Source: Chamaelirium japonicum
Lineage: Eukaryota > Streptophyta > Magnoliopsida > Liliales > Melanthiaceae
Length of the DNA: 64,000 nucleotides
Assembly: GCA_947650365.1 (NCBI GenBank)
Contig: OX393550.1
Location: forward strand, 95,398,951-95,462,950
Reading direction: 5' to 3'
Below the pieces are notes generated by a model that was not told the DNA's origin, made no database searches, and worked only from the letters and a program-made list of their open reading frames with translations. A program made the position numbers and the translations under genes. Positions 12,680-26,400 of this stretch are shown piece after piece (position 1 is the first letter of the stretch; every line of letters begins with the position of its first letter).

Positions 12680-13450
12680 ATTGTTTTAAAAAACCGGATC
12701 AGACCGGCCGATCGAACCGAAAGATTCTTCGGTTCAAACTCGAACTGTATGTATGGCTCAGATACAGACCGGCTTTCTAAAAATCTACTAAAAAGTGATA
12801 TACAACTGCCTGTCATAAGCTTCGAACACAAGACTTCTGTGACCAACTAGTCACAGAACCAAGCTCTTTTGCTGACAAGTGTCATGAATATTTACCATCA
12901 GACCTGTACTACGTATCTGACTAGTGCATGCCCGTGCCTATCGGCACTGTAGCGGACCGTCTTCGGCAGCAAAACACTTTCGACGACAACACCGGCATTC
13001 ATAAGGACACCCATTTTCTCGTCCGTACCGATTGACGAGAAGTAGGCACCTTCGGCAGGACCAACTCCCTCTTCCCCTATAATCAATCAATCACAGATGT
13101 TTCTGTTCAAACAGATTCCTCGAGATCGACCCGATGATTTGGGGGCAACCAATCACGGATGAACGGTCAAGTTTAGTGCAGTTTCAATAGGCCGGGATTT
13201 TAGGAGTTTAGTGCAGTTTAAATGAGTTAGGATTTAAAACCAAGGAAAGATCGTGCATTGATTTTTAAACGAATTGTTAGATCTATTCGGTTTATTTTTA
13301 TCTAGTCAGCTTGTCCTAGTCAGCTTTTTTGTTCTGATTTGTCCTGTCAGCACAAAACCGACATCCCTTGTTATATAAATTCATTCCGTCGAACCGGTTT
13401 GAACCGGACCAGAAACCTTTTCGGTTTGACCTCCGGTCCAGTTTCAAGCT
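12680..13450. mobile_element. Possible hAT-type element with CCGG-rich ends
   Basis: The left end (ttttaaaaaaccggatcaga then ccgatcgaaccgaaa) and the right end (ttttcggtttgac, ccggtccagtttcaa) are inverted-like. They resemble the CCGGTT-rich hAT MITEs at 34813-35990. Exact ends and a target duplication were not resolved. Confidence 0.35.
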
Positions 13451-13563
13451 GGCTGCAGATTATTTGAATCCCACAACAGAAAACAAAGCAATCCAATATA
13501 TTAGTCATCCCCACTAGGGCCAGTACCCAGCCAACTAGCCAATGATGATCCAAAGGGAGAGAA

Positions 13564-13565
<2 letters not shown>

Positions 13566-13633
<68 letters not shown>
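13566..13633. repeat. (CT)n microsatellite
   Basis: Nearly 70 bases of perfect CT. It lies about 0.6 kb past the stop codon of the minus-strand bHLH gene, in or beyond its 3' untranslated region. Confidence 0.97.
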
Positions 13634-13634
<1 letters not shown>

Positions 13635-14227
13635 AATAGAAGGCAATGAAAGAGGCCACTTCAGAGACACACCCCACCACCAGTAACAAGCAAGCAAAGT
13701 GCAGCCAGACCTCCCTCCTCCCCACTACCATCATCATTAAAGTAGAAGACCTTGATTCATCACCCACCACCACCACCATCACCATCCATTCCAGCTCTTG
13801 TTTCCATTTCTGATGAAAATAGAAAGAGAAAGAAAAACACATGTGCTAATCTATACCCATATTTACCTTTTAATTGGACCCACTTACCCACTACAACAAC
13901 TCTCCACCACCACCACAAAAGTGTTCTGTTAGTGCACCACCATCCCCTCCCCCCCACAAATCAAAACAGCAGCAGGCCTTCAGCAGCCCTCACCTCCCTT
14001 CCACCCCAAAAAGTACTGTAAGGTCAAGAAAGGCATGAATGGACTATAGCCATCACCACCACCTTTGACAAAAACAAAGCATTGAAGGGGCGGGTGGAGG
14101 ATCTTCGAAAGGGCCTGTCCGAAGGAACTGTTAGAAGGGTCACACTTCTGTGGTGTAGATTACTACATAGGGGTGGGGGCCAAGGCGGTGGAGATGCTGA
14201 CAGATGCGGCGACGACGGTTTCTCGGT
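13634..14227 (-). other. Probable 3' untranslated region of the bHLH gene
   Basis: This is the sequence directly after the TAG stop at 14228-14230 on the minus strand. It contains several CCACCACC-type (plus strand) low-complexity runs. No clear AATAAA could be assigned, so the transcript end is not known. Confidence 0.4.
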
Positions 14228-14458
14228 CTACGATGGGGTGTTGGGTTCGGGCTTGATGGCGGGGGGGTCGGATTGGTTGTGCGTGTCGTAGATGGCGGTG
14301 GCGAGCGAGATTGGCATCATGCAGAGGGCTTTGGTCTGGAGGAACTGCATCGCTGCCCCGACGTCCTCGTCCATGAGTTTCGCCACCTGTCGTTCGGTGC
14401 CATCCGTCGACCATTTCTCCCACACCTGCTGCTCGCTACCCCCGTCACGTGTCTCCCC
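14228..14458 (-). CDS. UNE12: bHLH gene, exon 6 (residues 211-286 and stop)
   Basis: Begins after ttcttatcag with GETRDGGSEQQVWEKW and ends KPEPNTPS-stop. It contains the subfamily C-terminal block ERQVAKLM to ATAIY. The reading frame continues exactly from exon 5. Confidence 0.94.
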   Translation of the reverse strand, partial: GETRDGGSEQQVWEKWSTDGTERQVAKLMDEDVGAAMQFLQTKALCMMPISLATAIYDTHNQSDPPAIKPEPNTPS

Positions 14459-17400
14459 CTGATAAGAATTCGAAGATTTTAGAATTAAGTGCTTGCCCAC
14501 AGTATCGTGTGGTAAAAAAAATAAGATACAATAGACCTAACACAATGCATGGCAAAAATCATCAAAATGTTCATGTATATCACGGACGGAAGACAACTGT
14601 TCAACTAGCTTGCTCAATGAAATCAAAGGTGATACAGACAATACACCAACCATTGCTATCAATGAACCACACTAAAGTTAAGGGTGACAGTGTGATGGAC
14701 TAAAGTTTTCAGATGGCCACAATTTCGCCTTAAGCAAGTGAAGTCAACCATGATGGCTACATTAGACATGTCAACGGATCATATTCACGGATTATGCTAT
14801 ATCCAAATCTGATCCGTTAAGAAAACAAGCTATCGGATCACTGGATTAAAAACCCCAATCCATATCCATTAATTACGGAGCGTATCATATTCGTATTAGA
14901 ATCTGGTCCATTAACATATCTACATCGAACACTTGTGATATCGTTAGCACCGAATCTACAGTAGGGCAGTCGACTCGAGAATCGGAAGGGCCAGGATAAA
15001 ATGAGTCTCGATCAGTTGATCATGATAATATTTTTTATATCGACTCGTATGGCCTTAGATCTAAAACCAATCAAATCTAATGGTCAAAAAAGAATAATAT
15101 ATTATGTTAAAGTATGTCGGATCGGGTTCTTAACAAATCGGATTAAACTAAATCCATATCTGATTTGTTAAGTAAACGGGTTATCTGATTTAGACTGTTA
15201 TTGGATCATCATATTAAAATAACCCATCAATATCCGACGTAACGGATGAGATTGGGATCAAAGTCCAGTCCATTGATAGGTCTAGACTACATAATAAACA
15301 GCATATGCTGAAGACTCCAAAAGGAGACAAAATCTAATTATTTTTTATTGACTTGGAGAACTCATGTAGACACCGTGAAAGTATAAATTAGTGGGTATTA
15401 ATGAAGAAATATATAGGAATTTCGCAATGATACTGTTATGGATAGATATGACAAACGACGGCAAGATGGTGATTTTTCAGTCATTATCGCCCTACATCAA
15501 GGATCAGCCTTACAGCCCATATTTCTTTGTGCTTGTTACAGATGAACTAGTTATTTGGAGTCAGACATTAAAAGCCGGAATGAGGTACAATTCAACGTAT
15601 GAATTTATGAATGAATGCTTTACACAACCAGGATAAAAAATTAGAGAACATGATATCAATTTCCATAGCCGTTCACTACACAAAGATACCCACATGCTAA
15701 CATTCAGTCTATCGGATATGCCATAAATGTGGAGATAGCCAACGACATTTTAATAAAAACTAGAACAGAGTGAAAGACGTAGAAATTCTAATAAAAAGTC
15801 AGTGAGAACCACTGGAATCCAAATGTAGTGCGATAAAGGACCAAGCATGTAAATGAGCGACAGATATGACGATGCTAGGGTGAATGCGTAACATAATTAG
15901 GAAAACTTAGTTAGAGATGAGTATGCTGAGACTTGAGAGGAAGCATGGAATTTTGAGCACCAGTTGAGGATAGAGGGGGGAAATAGTAATTTAGATTGTT
16001 TGAACTTGTGATTTTAGGAGGGACCTATGAGGAGAGTGGGTTGGATTTGTGTCAAAGGGTTACTTAAAGATGGATGGATGGATTTATAAGGTTTTGGAAA
16101 AAGATAAAAATGACAAACGATGTGAACTTTAACGGTAATGAATAGTGGCCAATGATTATGGTTACAGTAGTAAGAATGACAAAACACAAAATGTACATAA
16201 AATATTGATTATTTGCTGCACATGCATGAATTTCAGAAAATGCTTCAGGTATTATGTGAAGCTCATTGAAAATGGGTCTCATATTCTGGCCAGTTCGTGC
16301 ATAAAGGATAGACATCAAGGTATGCATGGAGCGAAGAAATAAGAGACTGAGAATAGAATGCACAGATCATGAAAAACTTCCAGTCATTACATCATTTCAA
16401 AAGACAACAGCAATAACATTACCTTGATCGATAATGTCTCCAACCTCTGCAATATGGACTTGGAAACAATAAACACCAATTGGATATCAAGATTTCCTTT
16501 TTTTTCTCTACAACAGAAATAACTCTCAGGCTTTCCTCTAATAACGAGTCTGTTTAACAATTCTCGAAACCCACTTGAAAAGGGACGGTGAAGGAAAAGG
16601 TGGTAGGCACCCTCCTTACGACCACCGCACAGAACACAAGAAAACTGTTGAAAGTGCCTTTCAAACCAAGCTGAATATTAAGCTTGGCTACTTTCTATTA
16701 TTAAGCTTATAGCGGGTAAGAATCTTATCCCAAGTCCCAAGCCATATAACTCATATCTTCCCACAAAACTGACGCAATAGAGCATACCACAACTCCAGCT
16801 TTGATGAATTTGTAGAAAGATTTTGCTAGGGATATCCCTAAGTAGTATACATTGAGAACAGACAGTAGTATTCTCCCAATCAATGCCGTGCATATCTGAG
16901 GAAAAATCCTTAAGAAAATCTTTTCCAAGCCAAATATCTTCCCAAAACAAGAGATTCTTGGCCATACTGACAACCAATTTGTAGCTGTACCCACCTTTGT
17001 ATACACGTCCGAACCCTCAAACCAAGATTTGTACCTCCATTGGTATACACTTCCAAATATGTAATACGTTTCCAAATGGTGAAATTTCACCCGAAATTTT
17101 GATACAGGTTTGGAAAGCAGAGAATCTCTTAAAAGTATATCCAAGAATGGTTGTGCTCCGATTGTCTCCTTGATCATTTTGGAGCCTCTGCCGCCACTTG
17201 CCAGGTAAAACGTTATTATGCTCTTTGAGATTAACAAGTCCCAAGCCACCTTGGCCCTTGGACTTGCAATTTGCAAAGAGTTCCCAATTGGTTAGATGAT
17301 AAGAGTCGAAATTGTTGTCAGCACCTTTCTAATGGAAACTACTATTACTGTCAACTTTCTTAATAGCCAAAGCCGCCAGCAAGATAGTATGCATGAATGG

Positions 17401-20400
17401 CTGACATCACTGAGTTCACCAGAATCAAACTTCCACCTATAGAGAGATTCTTTCCCTTCCAATGTACTAGGCAAGACTCCACTTTCTCAATAATCCCGAA
17501 ACAATCACTCCTCAGCTTCTTGTCACTGACAGGAAGTCCTAGATACTTCAAACGTAATTCATCTATCCTACAATTCAACATTCTAGCAAAAATACTCCCC
17601 TTCTCCAAATTAGCACCCAAATAAAACAGAGAAGATTTAGAAAAACTGATCTTTAAGACTCATGGAAAGCTCAAGAGTATAGAGAATCATCTTCAGCAGA
17701 ACTACTTGAACCTTCTCAGCTTCAGAAAAAAGAAGAATATCATCTATAAAATATAAGTTAGAAATTGATGTAGGCACCACTAAGGTACAGTACAATCTTC
17801 AGCGCCTAAGACTCTCTTTGATCAACAAACTAGTGGTCTTTATCAATATAACATGTAAAACCCACTCAAACAATAACAAATCAGCAGTAACAATCATAGA
17901 ACTAATAGGATATGCAAAAAGGATAAAGCATAGTGCAAGATTCAACAATTAGAGACATAATAACATTACAAAACATGAATTTCTGCATATAGTAAATCCA
18001 ATCTCAGCAGCAGATTTCAGTTCTAACAAGGTAATATGCAGCAGGCTTTTAAGATAAAAGAGGGCTCAAACAGTATTGCAAGGGCTTCGAAGGTTGGATT
18101 AAAAACTAGTGATAACAATGATTAGGCTTCAATATAAGTTTCGTGGGGATGATTATGATGATGCGGGTGCCGATGGAAGTAATGAAAGCGATGTGGAAGC
18201 GGAGGATGAAGATGGAAGATAAAAGATAAAAATAAAGATACTACCTAGGGTATCCGCCGTGGGTAAAGCAACCCCAAGGCTTTCTCGAGGTAAAGTCAAG
18301 GATGAAGGTGACGAGTGATGACATGAGTCTCTCCCAAAGAGATATTCTCAAATAATTCTTATCTAATTTCCTCTATTCTTTTCCTCTTTTTATAGGTTTA
18401 GGGTTTGCAATAGAGGGTGGAAATCGCAATGAAAGAAGGGATGGATGGCTTAGATGGAGGACAATAAGGAATGGAGAAAAGAAGGAATAAGAGGGAGAGA
18501 GAGAGAGAGAGAGAGATGAGAGGAGGGGGGGCTGCCCATGTGAAAGGAAAAGAGGGGTACAATGGGATGTTGTGGAGCCCAATTTGGGCTTATCTTGGGC
18601 TTAAGGCTTAAATTAAAGTCCGTTAATTGTCATGTAATCTAATTTTTAAGTTATCAACATTTGACCATCGGTTCGAGTTTTAATCTCAACCGTTGGCGCC
18701 CTGCAGAACATGTTTGCCAATAATTTTATTAATATAGTCCTGTAAACTCAATAGAAAGAGCCCAGATTAATCTGAAAAATTCTTGAATGAGATCACAGAC
18801 AGCCCCGCATGACAAGGCATCAGCTAGGATAATAAAATATTAAAAAATAAAATAAAATTGGCCAAAAAAGCTAAAACGAAGCACTAATAAAATATTTTCA
18901 ACAACTAAATAAAATAAAAACAATCATGATGCAGATCAGGCTTGCATCACTCACTTCCGCTGCAAAAAATCCATCCTCGAGTTTATGCCAGAAGGCGCCT
19001 GCAGGCTGCAGCAAGACTGAAGGGGCAGAAAGAGAACCACTGCCACATGACTGTCACTGAGAAAGAAGTTGTTGATGAATCCCAAGTAGATAGCATTGCG
19101 GAATGCATCAGAGGTCCTTCGGATCCCTCGTGAAGAAATGGCTGGCGCCGTGAGAGAGCCGGAGGTCATGGAAGAAGTGGTACAGAAGCACACACGCTAT
19201 AGCTGGTTGGTCTGTCTTGACAAAGTCGAAGTGCTCAAGCGGCTCAGCTGGTTTCCACATCTAGCTCTGACTATAGCAATGATGAAAGCTCCACAGAAGG
19301 AGGAGAATGTTGAAGGTGGAGGAAGCTCCTCTGTATTCACTGCAGGAGGACATGGCTCCTCACAACGCATTGGAGGAAGAAGTTATACGGGAGGTGGAGG
19401 CTCTGTTGGAGGTAGTGGCTTGTTGCATCTGGCAAGCCTAATATTCTGCTTCTCTTACAATGACAACTCTACCTCAATCTCATCCAAAATAAAATTAAGT
19501 TCATAATCTTTGGTCTCAATGGATAAGAATGGAGATACTAGCAAAAGCCATTCGATTAAAGGCTTGATGGGGAGGCCAAGAGAAAATGTCCACTTCTCAA
19601 CGAGGGAACATAGGAGGCAATCATACTTTGATTGTGGATAAGAAGCAGCATAGGAACAATGGCTCTTATGTAGCCTGATTGTAAGAATAGGTTTCACGAG
19701 GAAGAAGCAAATGAGGATCAAAAGCGATGATAGGACATGACGTCAGATTGCTATGATACCAACTTGATGCAGCCATCAATAAGGTGTACTACAATCCTAA
19801 GCCCCTAAGACTCTCTTTGATCAACAAACTAGTGGTCTTTGTCAATATAGCACGTAAAACACACTCAAACAATAGCAAATCAGAACAAGCATAAAAATAA
19901 TAGGGCATGCAAAGAGGATAAAGCATAGTTCAAGATTCAACGATTAGAGACACAATAGCATCACAAAAAAATGAAGTTCTGCATATAATAAATCCAATCG
20001 CAGCAGCATATTTCAGTTCTAACAAGGTAATATACAGCAGATTTTTAAGATAAAAGGGGGCTAAAACACTACTGCAAGGGCATCGAATGTCAGATAAGCG
20101 AAGGCTAAAAGAGGTCACTAATGGTATTCCAATGCCTTTTTGACTGATTAAAACTACAGAAGTTGAACGTCTATGTGTTGTTCCAGTTTATCATCAGACA
20201 AATATAATCATGTAAGTACTATGTCGTTTACTTTGTCGTGTGTGTGTGTGTGTATATAAGAGTAGGGGTTATCCTTATATATAGACCCGATTCTGAATGC
20301 GATGAGGATTGGAGGATCCTTACTGAATCAGAACTCAAATACGATTAAGATTGGGGTTCACATCATTCGGTCCAATAGACTAGCAAAGACGAACTTGAGC

Positions 20401-23400
20401 TTTTAGGCCGCATGACGAAATGGGCTGAGAGAAAAATGGGGCAGGGCTACATGGTTATCATGCAAACGGACTCAAAATCCCATTATACCCAAATCCAAAT
20501 TCCATCCAGTTTCTTGTATCCAAACTCCAACCCTCACCCCTACAACACTTGCCAGCCCGTCAGATTCTGTATACTAGATTGACCCCAAAAAATATTTACT
20601 TCAGTTACTTGGATTAGGATAATGCTATTGCCCTCCATTGCCACCGCTAGAAGGAAGGGCAAAGTTACAAACCAATCATAAAGAAGACCATGATAATGTT
20701 ATTATAATCAAAACTCAAATCGCTAACCCGTTTTAGCCAAGAAGCATGTGGCAATAAAAAAGGAATAAGCGGCCTCAAACACGTGATGCACTTGTCACTA
20801 GCATAAACCATACTGTGTTTCCGACCACAGTGGAATTAAATCTACACAAATAGGGAACAATAGGAGAGAAAAAAAGGCACTTGCACATATTAGTTAACAA
20901 ACATACTGGCCATGCATAGTAGGTGCAATCTACTACTACAGTTGTACTCTACACGTGTTTCTTTTATTACCTCATGTGATGATAACGGGATGTCAGCTAC
21001 CAACTGTGCCACAGCACCAGTGCCACCCAATCTGCTCATGCTTAGAACCTGTTGTTTAGTAAAAAAGTGTAATTAAAGATGTGTGTTGAACAGACAAGAA
21101 AAAAATGAAACTGCTGAATCAGATATATAAGAGAATTATAATTACAATATCTTGTGTTACAATATCTTGTGAGATCCAGAAAGCTAACATTTCCTATGAC
21201 ACGGAAAGAGTTCTTTGGTCAAATGTTCTGAATCCTAGACAAATAAGCTACATTTCAGACCTTTAACACGTCTACTGAAACTAAATATTGCAAATATGTA
21301 CATAACTACACCGGTTTAATAGAATGAGACAATCCCAGAGTGATTTATACTAATGCTATAAAGTGTTAAGAAAAATTTAAAGGTTACTTCACATCATTTA
21401 AGATAGTTTCATCTCAAACAAAGATAGCGAAATGGGTTTGGTTAGATCAGGCAGCATCTTGAATTCCATCCAAAGAAGTATTAAGTCCAAACTAATACTT
21501 TTGCAACTGTGGTTACATCACAGTGGTAGTGCGCCTCTCTATTTGACGGGAGGTCGCAGGTTCGATCAGGTAGTGATTGCCTCTTTAGACAAAGTAGGTG
21601 TCGCAGTCATGCACCAGTCCCAATTGTCGGTAATGTGGCAGACTCAGATGTGCTTGGTCAGGGGCTGGTATCCGTGCACTAGTAGTTTGACTCCTATCTG
21701 GGGGGTTGGTACCCGACTGATTGCAGGACAAAAAAAAAAAAACAATACTCTTTCGGAGAAATAAGCATGGTCCTTGCTTCTATTAAAGTGAAAATCCGAA
21801 TTAAGAGGTGTCATCAACTATGAGGGAAATTTAGCAATTTGGAGCATGAAAACTTGACATAAAAATTACTTCTAACAAAGCAAACATTCCTATAAGAGTT
21901 GACATCAACTTTGAGAGACCATTTGTTTACCCTGACTTGGAGCTTCAAAAACTTCACATAATCTAAAATTTCATCTAGCATGGCTGCTCTGTCCGTCTGC
22001 AAAGGCAAAAGTATGTTTTAATATTAACTTGTAGGGGGAATAGGGATACAACATGCTTATTCACATTAATCAAAGCAGTACATGTGAAGTCGAGAGCTTG
22101 CAATCAACTTTGAAGAAAATAGTTTTGCTTATTTCTCTAAGAATGATAACTTACTTATGAATAGTTCACCAGTCAAAATGTAGTAGTAGTTTGGCAATAA
22201 ACCATAAATAGAACTTAAAACCTTGGATTGCTATGATAAGAATCTTCCACGTTTCTCGTCATGTTACTAAATTTGTGCAACGACCATAAAAACTAAAATG
22301 TTATTTAAACTGCGTGCGAAATAAATTGAACTATCTATGATGTTAGAAAGTAAGGAACTAAAAGGGGCACAAACAAGAAAAGTATTGGAATATAGTTAAA
22401 TGACACCCCGGGGACAGTATACCAAATATAACATCTCTTGGAAAAATATGTTTTTGGACAATAGGTAAGATTTTGAAAAATACAAGGCAAAAGATTATGA
22501 AACATTTGCTTTTGTTGGTGTCTCTATGGCATAATATGCCATTCTATATGCAAAAATATAAGACTTAAATCATGTGTGTAAGCATGCTCGACACATACAG
22601 TTGCTCATATGTGTGCGTCAAGTAAAGGAGCACAACACAGCTTACAAATAATAAATAGAAGGCATAATAAAAGGAGGCAAAAAACCTTACTCTCTAACCA
22701 AATGAGGTAGACTCTTGAATTCTAATGTCCTCCAAACGTTAAAGAGTGCTCTGATCTGCATATGTATAGTCTCTATGGTGTACATTATTATACACTTTAC
22801 TGTTCTGATGTTCGTATACAGTTTGGATATGCATGGTCTCCTTAGGGTCATAGTCTGTACATTTTTAGTATGTGTATGATCGTCACTTCGTCATAAACAC
22901 CCCTTAGATTTTCAGTGTAACCATGTTACACGGTGTATCAGAGCCATGTTTTGTGTTCATAATTGATGGCCGTGCTATTAAAGTCATTTGTCATGGGAGC
23001 TATATCCACCATCTGAAACCAATTGTTGGATGTGTAACGCATATGATGCTAAATCGGGGTCCTGCCAAACAGTGTTGAAATCTAACTTTTTTACTGATTC
23101 TTCTCCTAAACGACTGAGCTATGGAGCAGCTCATCCTGGAGAGTTGGGTCTGCAATCTGTTGAGTATTCAGTGACTCCCTCCGGCTGTTGGACCAGTAGT
23201 ATTCTTCTTTATTGCCATCGTCCAAGCTCCACAAGGTCAGATCTGTTTTGATGGTTCATTGCCCCTTTACCAATCATCCAGAATTGAGCAATACTACTGC
23301 TGTTGTGGAGATTTACCTCTTCTTACTCCAAACAACTATGTCAATGGAGAATCAGCATAATTCCGAGATAATACAAGTGAATCTTGGTTGACGGCGACCT

Positions 23401-26400
23401 TTTCCACTTACTGAACTATGAATAAAACATCTAGTAGATCTGCTTCATGGTTGGCTTGTCATTTTCATGGCGAAGTCTTGCGAATCCTCCACCCAACTTT
23501 GAGGGAGGATGTTCGAATTGGAGCTTGTAGTAGTTTGCTCTAATGTGTATACTATATAGTTCCTACGATTTACGTGTTTATGTATTCTTTATTCTTGTAT
23601 ACGCCTATAAACAATTTGTTTACATAAGGGATCTTTCACACGTTCTGTCTTGTTGATGTCCTAAATTAAAAGATTCACGTATGTGGATCAATTAGGTTTC
23701 GATAAAAAGGGGGCACAAGAAGAACAAGCTCAAATCACCCAATAAAAGGGATAACAAATTCAGCAAAATCAGAATATAAAGCTAATTTTATTGCAAAAAG
23801 AAAACAAGATCAAGTCACTCAATGAAAGAATGATAAATTCAGTAAAATCAGAATATAAAGCTAATTTTATAGCAAAAAAAGAACGACTCAACTATTCCTC
23901 CCACTTCCATATATAAGAAATATTCCTTCACTTCCAAGCAAAAGAAAACCAAACAAATATCAATCCTAATCCAACAGAAAAAGGACTCTAACTTTAGATT
24001 TCTCTCCTTTCTTGTTTCTCTTCTTTATTTTTCCTTTTTAAATTTTCCCCACTTTTACAAGTTATAAATTAGGTTTGAGGGACCCACGGATCGATGGGGA
24101 AAAAGAGACATGGAGTCCCATCCACAAGCAAATAGGCTTCCGCCTAGGCGAGAGGTTTTACGCCTAGAAAGTAGGATGGAATCCATCTACTATTGTACTT
24201 AAAGTCCTTGGCTTGTGCGACTTTCCAAAGGCATAAAAAGATCGCGTGGATTCATTATGATGAGATGATCCCAATAACCCCTTTGGAATTTATAACAAAA
24301 CCCTTGCAAGTCAAATTTTTACAAAAATTCCATATTACATAGAATACTTAAAATTGTAAATTAATTCGAAGACCTAAATTTTTTTGAAAAGACAATTTCA
24401 TTGTCAATAAATGTCGATGCTCCTGCATCAATTCTCCCTAGGTTGGAAAATTTTCTCGACCTTGAGAAGATGATCCGGAAGATGAATTGCTTATCGACCA
24501 ACTGGTGATCGAAGCCGATGTTGGTCCTTCACATGAGAGAACTTTAGATGTTCACAAAGTTCTCTCCACAGCGCTAGCACCAATTAATTGTTGAATGGAA
24601 ACTCTAATCGGATCACCAATTTTGTTTAAACTAGTCTCAAAAATTGTGATTGACCATGACCAACACCTTAGGACTGGTGAAGTAGCCGGTTGATATTTGA
24701 CGGAACTTCATGTATTAGAGCCATGGCTATCGGATGTACAATTAGAATATTTGCATCTCTCGGATTGAGACCCTGTTGTGGATGCTCAATTGAGTCATCC
24801 TCCACAAGTCACCCAAAATATATACATCAAACTTTGGTAGTAAGCTACAATCAATGATATGAGGCACCCATGGTCGATACCTTATGGAGAAGATCTTTCT
24901 ACCATCCTTGAAATCCCCTCCAATAGATCGAAGCGAGCATTGCAGTAGACAAATGGGATAGATAGCCCATTCTCCCATGTGGTCATGCCTTAGGGTTCGC
25001 ACATCTCAGCTATGATGCTCCTTATAGCACTTGAGGGTACATAATGTGAACTTCTCATATTCATGAACTCCTAGATGTATGTCCTCGACATTCTCCACGC
25101 TCGCAGCGAACTCTGCAAACTTTGGTACTAATTTGATGCCAAAAAAAAGAAGATGCATGTGTGGATTCCACAAAAAAAGATTGATAAGAATTTTGCGGCC
25201 AATTGTCAACCTAAAACCAAGCCAACTTGGCAAGAGAGGTTCCTGCCAAGAAACCTAGAACGATTGCTGACGAGTAAACTCTATATTGATTACGCAGTTT
25301 ATGGGAAATATGTTTCACTTAGGCTCTTTGGCTTATAATTTGTGCCGCAGAGATGAATGGGTTTCTATAGATCAAATCTAGCCGTCTCTCTGATTATGCA
25401 GAAATTAACAATAAAAAATACTAAAAATACAAAAGTAATTGTAAGACCTATATTTTTTTTTCAAAAATACAATCACATGGTCATTGATCTGTGTGACCCT
25501 TGAATGACCCTAATCACTTATATACACCTTAGATGTGTGGGGTAGCCTCATCTATGATAGTTATATAAGTTATGCTTAGCCTCAATGACCTAATGGAATT
25601 GAGATGCTCATCTCCGACAACTTCTCTTAAAGTTTGAGTTATGTATCGCATCAAGACGATACCAACCACATACTGGAATTGAGATGCTCGTCTCCGACAA
25701 CTTCTCTTAAAGTTTGAGTTATGTATCGCATCAAGACGATACCAACCACATACTATAACAAAAGCAAACCTCAATTCCGCAGCGAAACCAAACATCATGA
25801 GAAGAGTTGCAATGCTTAATAGAACATATACACCTTTGCACTAGAGCACAATCAACCCAAGTAATCTAGATTATTTGACATTATGCCACGTAAGTTGGCC
25901 CTAATGCCAGTGAGCTCTACGGCTTCTATAACAACCTTTCAAGAAGAATCCTTGTCAAAAGATTTTACTTTAATCTTTCCTAATCAGCTCGCAAAGCATA
26001 AATGCCTTGTAGATTGAATATGGAACAGATGAAACCTAAGTATGCATTATTACTTGCCAAAAGGCATAAAAAAAAATATAAAACCTTTGATAGAAGATCA
26101 TGTCGTAAAGTACCATGATTTACAAAGACAAACAAATAAGGGTACTGCGGTCCATAATTACCGAGGTGTCAAACTTGTATGAATGTCTATAATATCACTA
26201 TGGGAAGTACCACATGTGGATATGGAAATGCAAATGGATGAGTGAACTTGGAAGTCTAGAATGACATGGATGAAAATTGTGTTTCATGCTCGCCAGAATC
26301 ATGATATTTTTTCATTTTGCACCTTTTGAAATTACCAGTTATTGATTTAATTGTTTGGATGTAATAAAAATTCATTAGATCCCTAAAATCATGGAACTTG

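Larger units (their letters stand above)
17769..20091 (-). mobile_element. Truncated LTR retrotransposon primed by tRNA-Met, in bHLH intron 5
   Basis: Two direct repeats of about 325 bp (17769-18095 and 19768-20091) are about 85-90 percent identical by eye and begin TGTAG/TGCAG. On the minus strand the right one is followed after four bases by TTGGTATCATAGC, which matches the initiator-tRNA-Met primer site TGGTATCAGAGC (established knowledge). This makes the right repeat the 5' LTR. Only about 1.67 kb lies between the LTRs, with no recognisable gag or pol domain, so the copy is internally deleted or non-autonomous. A (GA)n run lies at about 18497-18515. Confidence 0.72.

Noticed and set aside
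13501..13842. Arg-Glu repeat protein
   Set aside because: It is a translated (CT)n microsatellite; the same applies to similar frames at 34466-34864, 35157-35579 and 63527-63862.
19096..19506. 136-codon plus-strand frame inside bHLH intron 5
   Set aside because: It lies antisense within the LTR element at 17769-20091 and shows no known domain or splice context.
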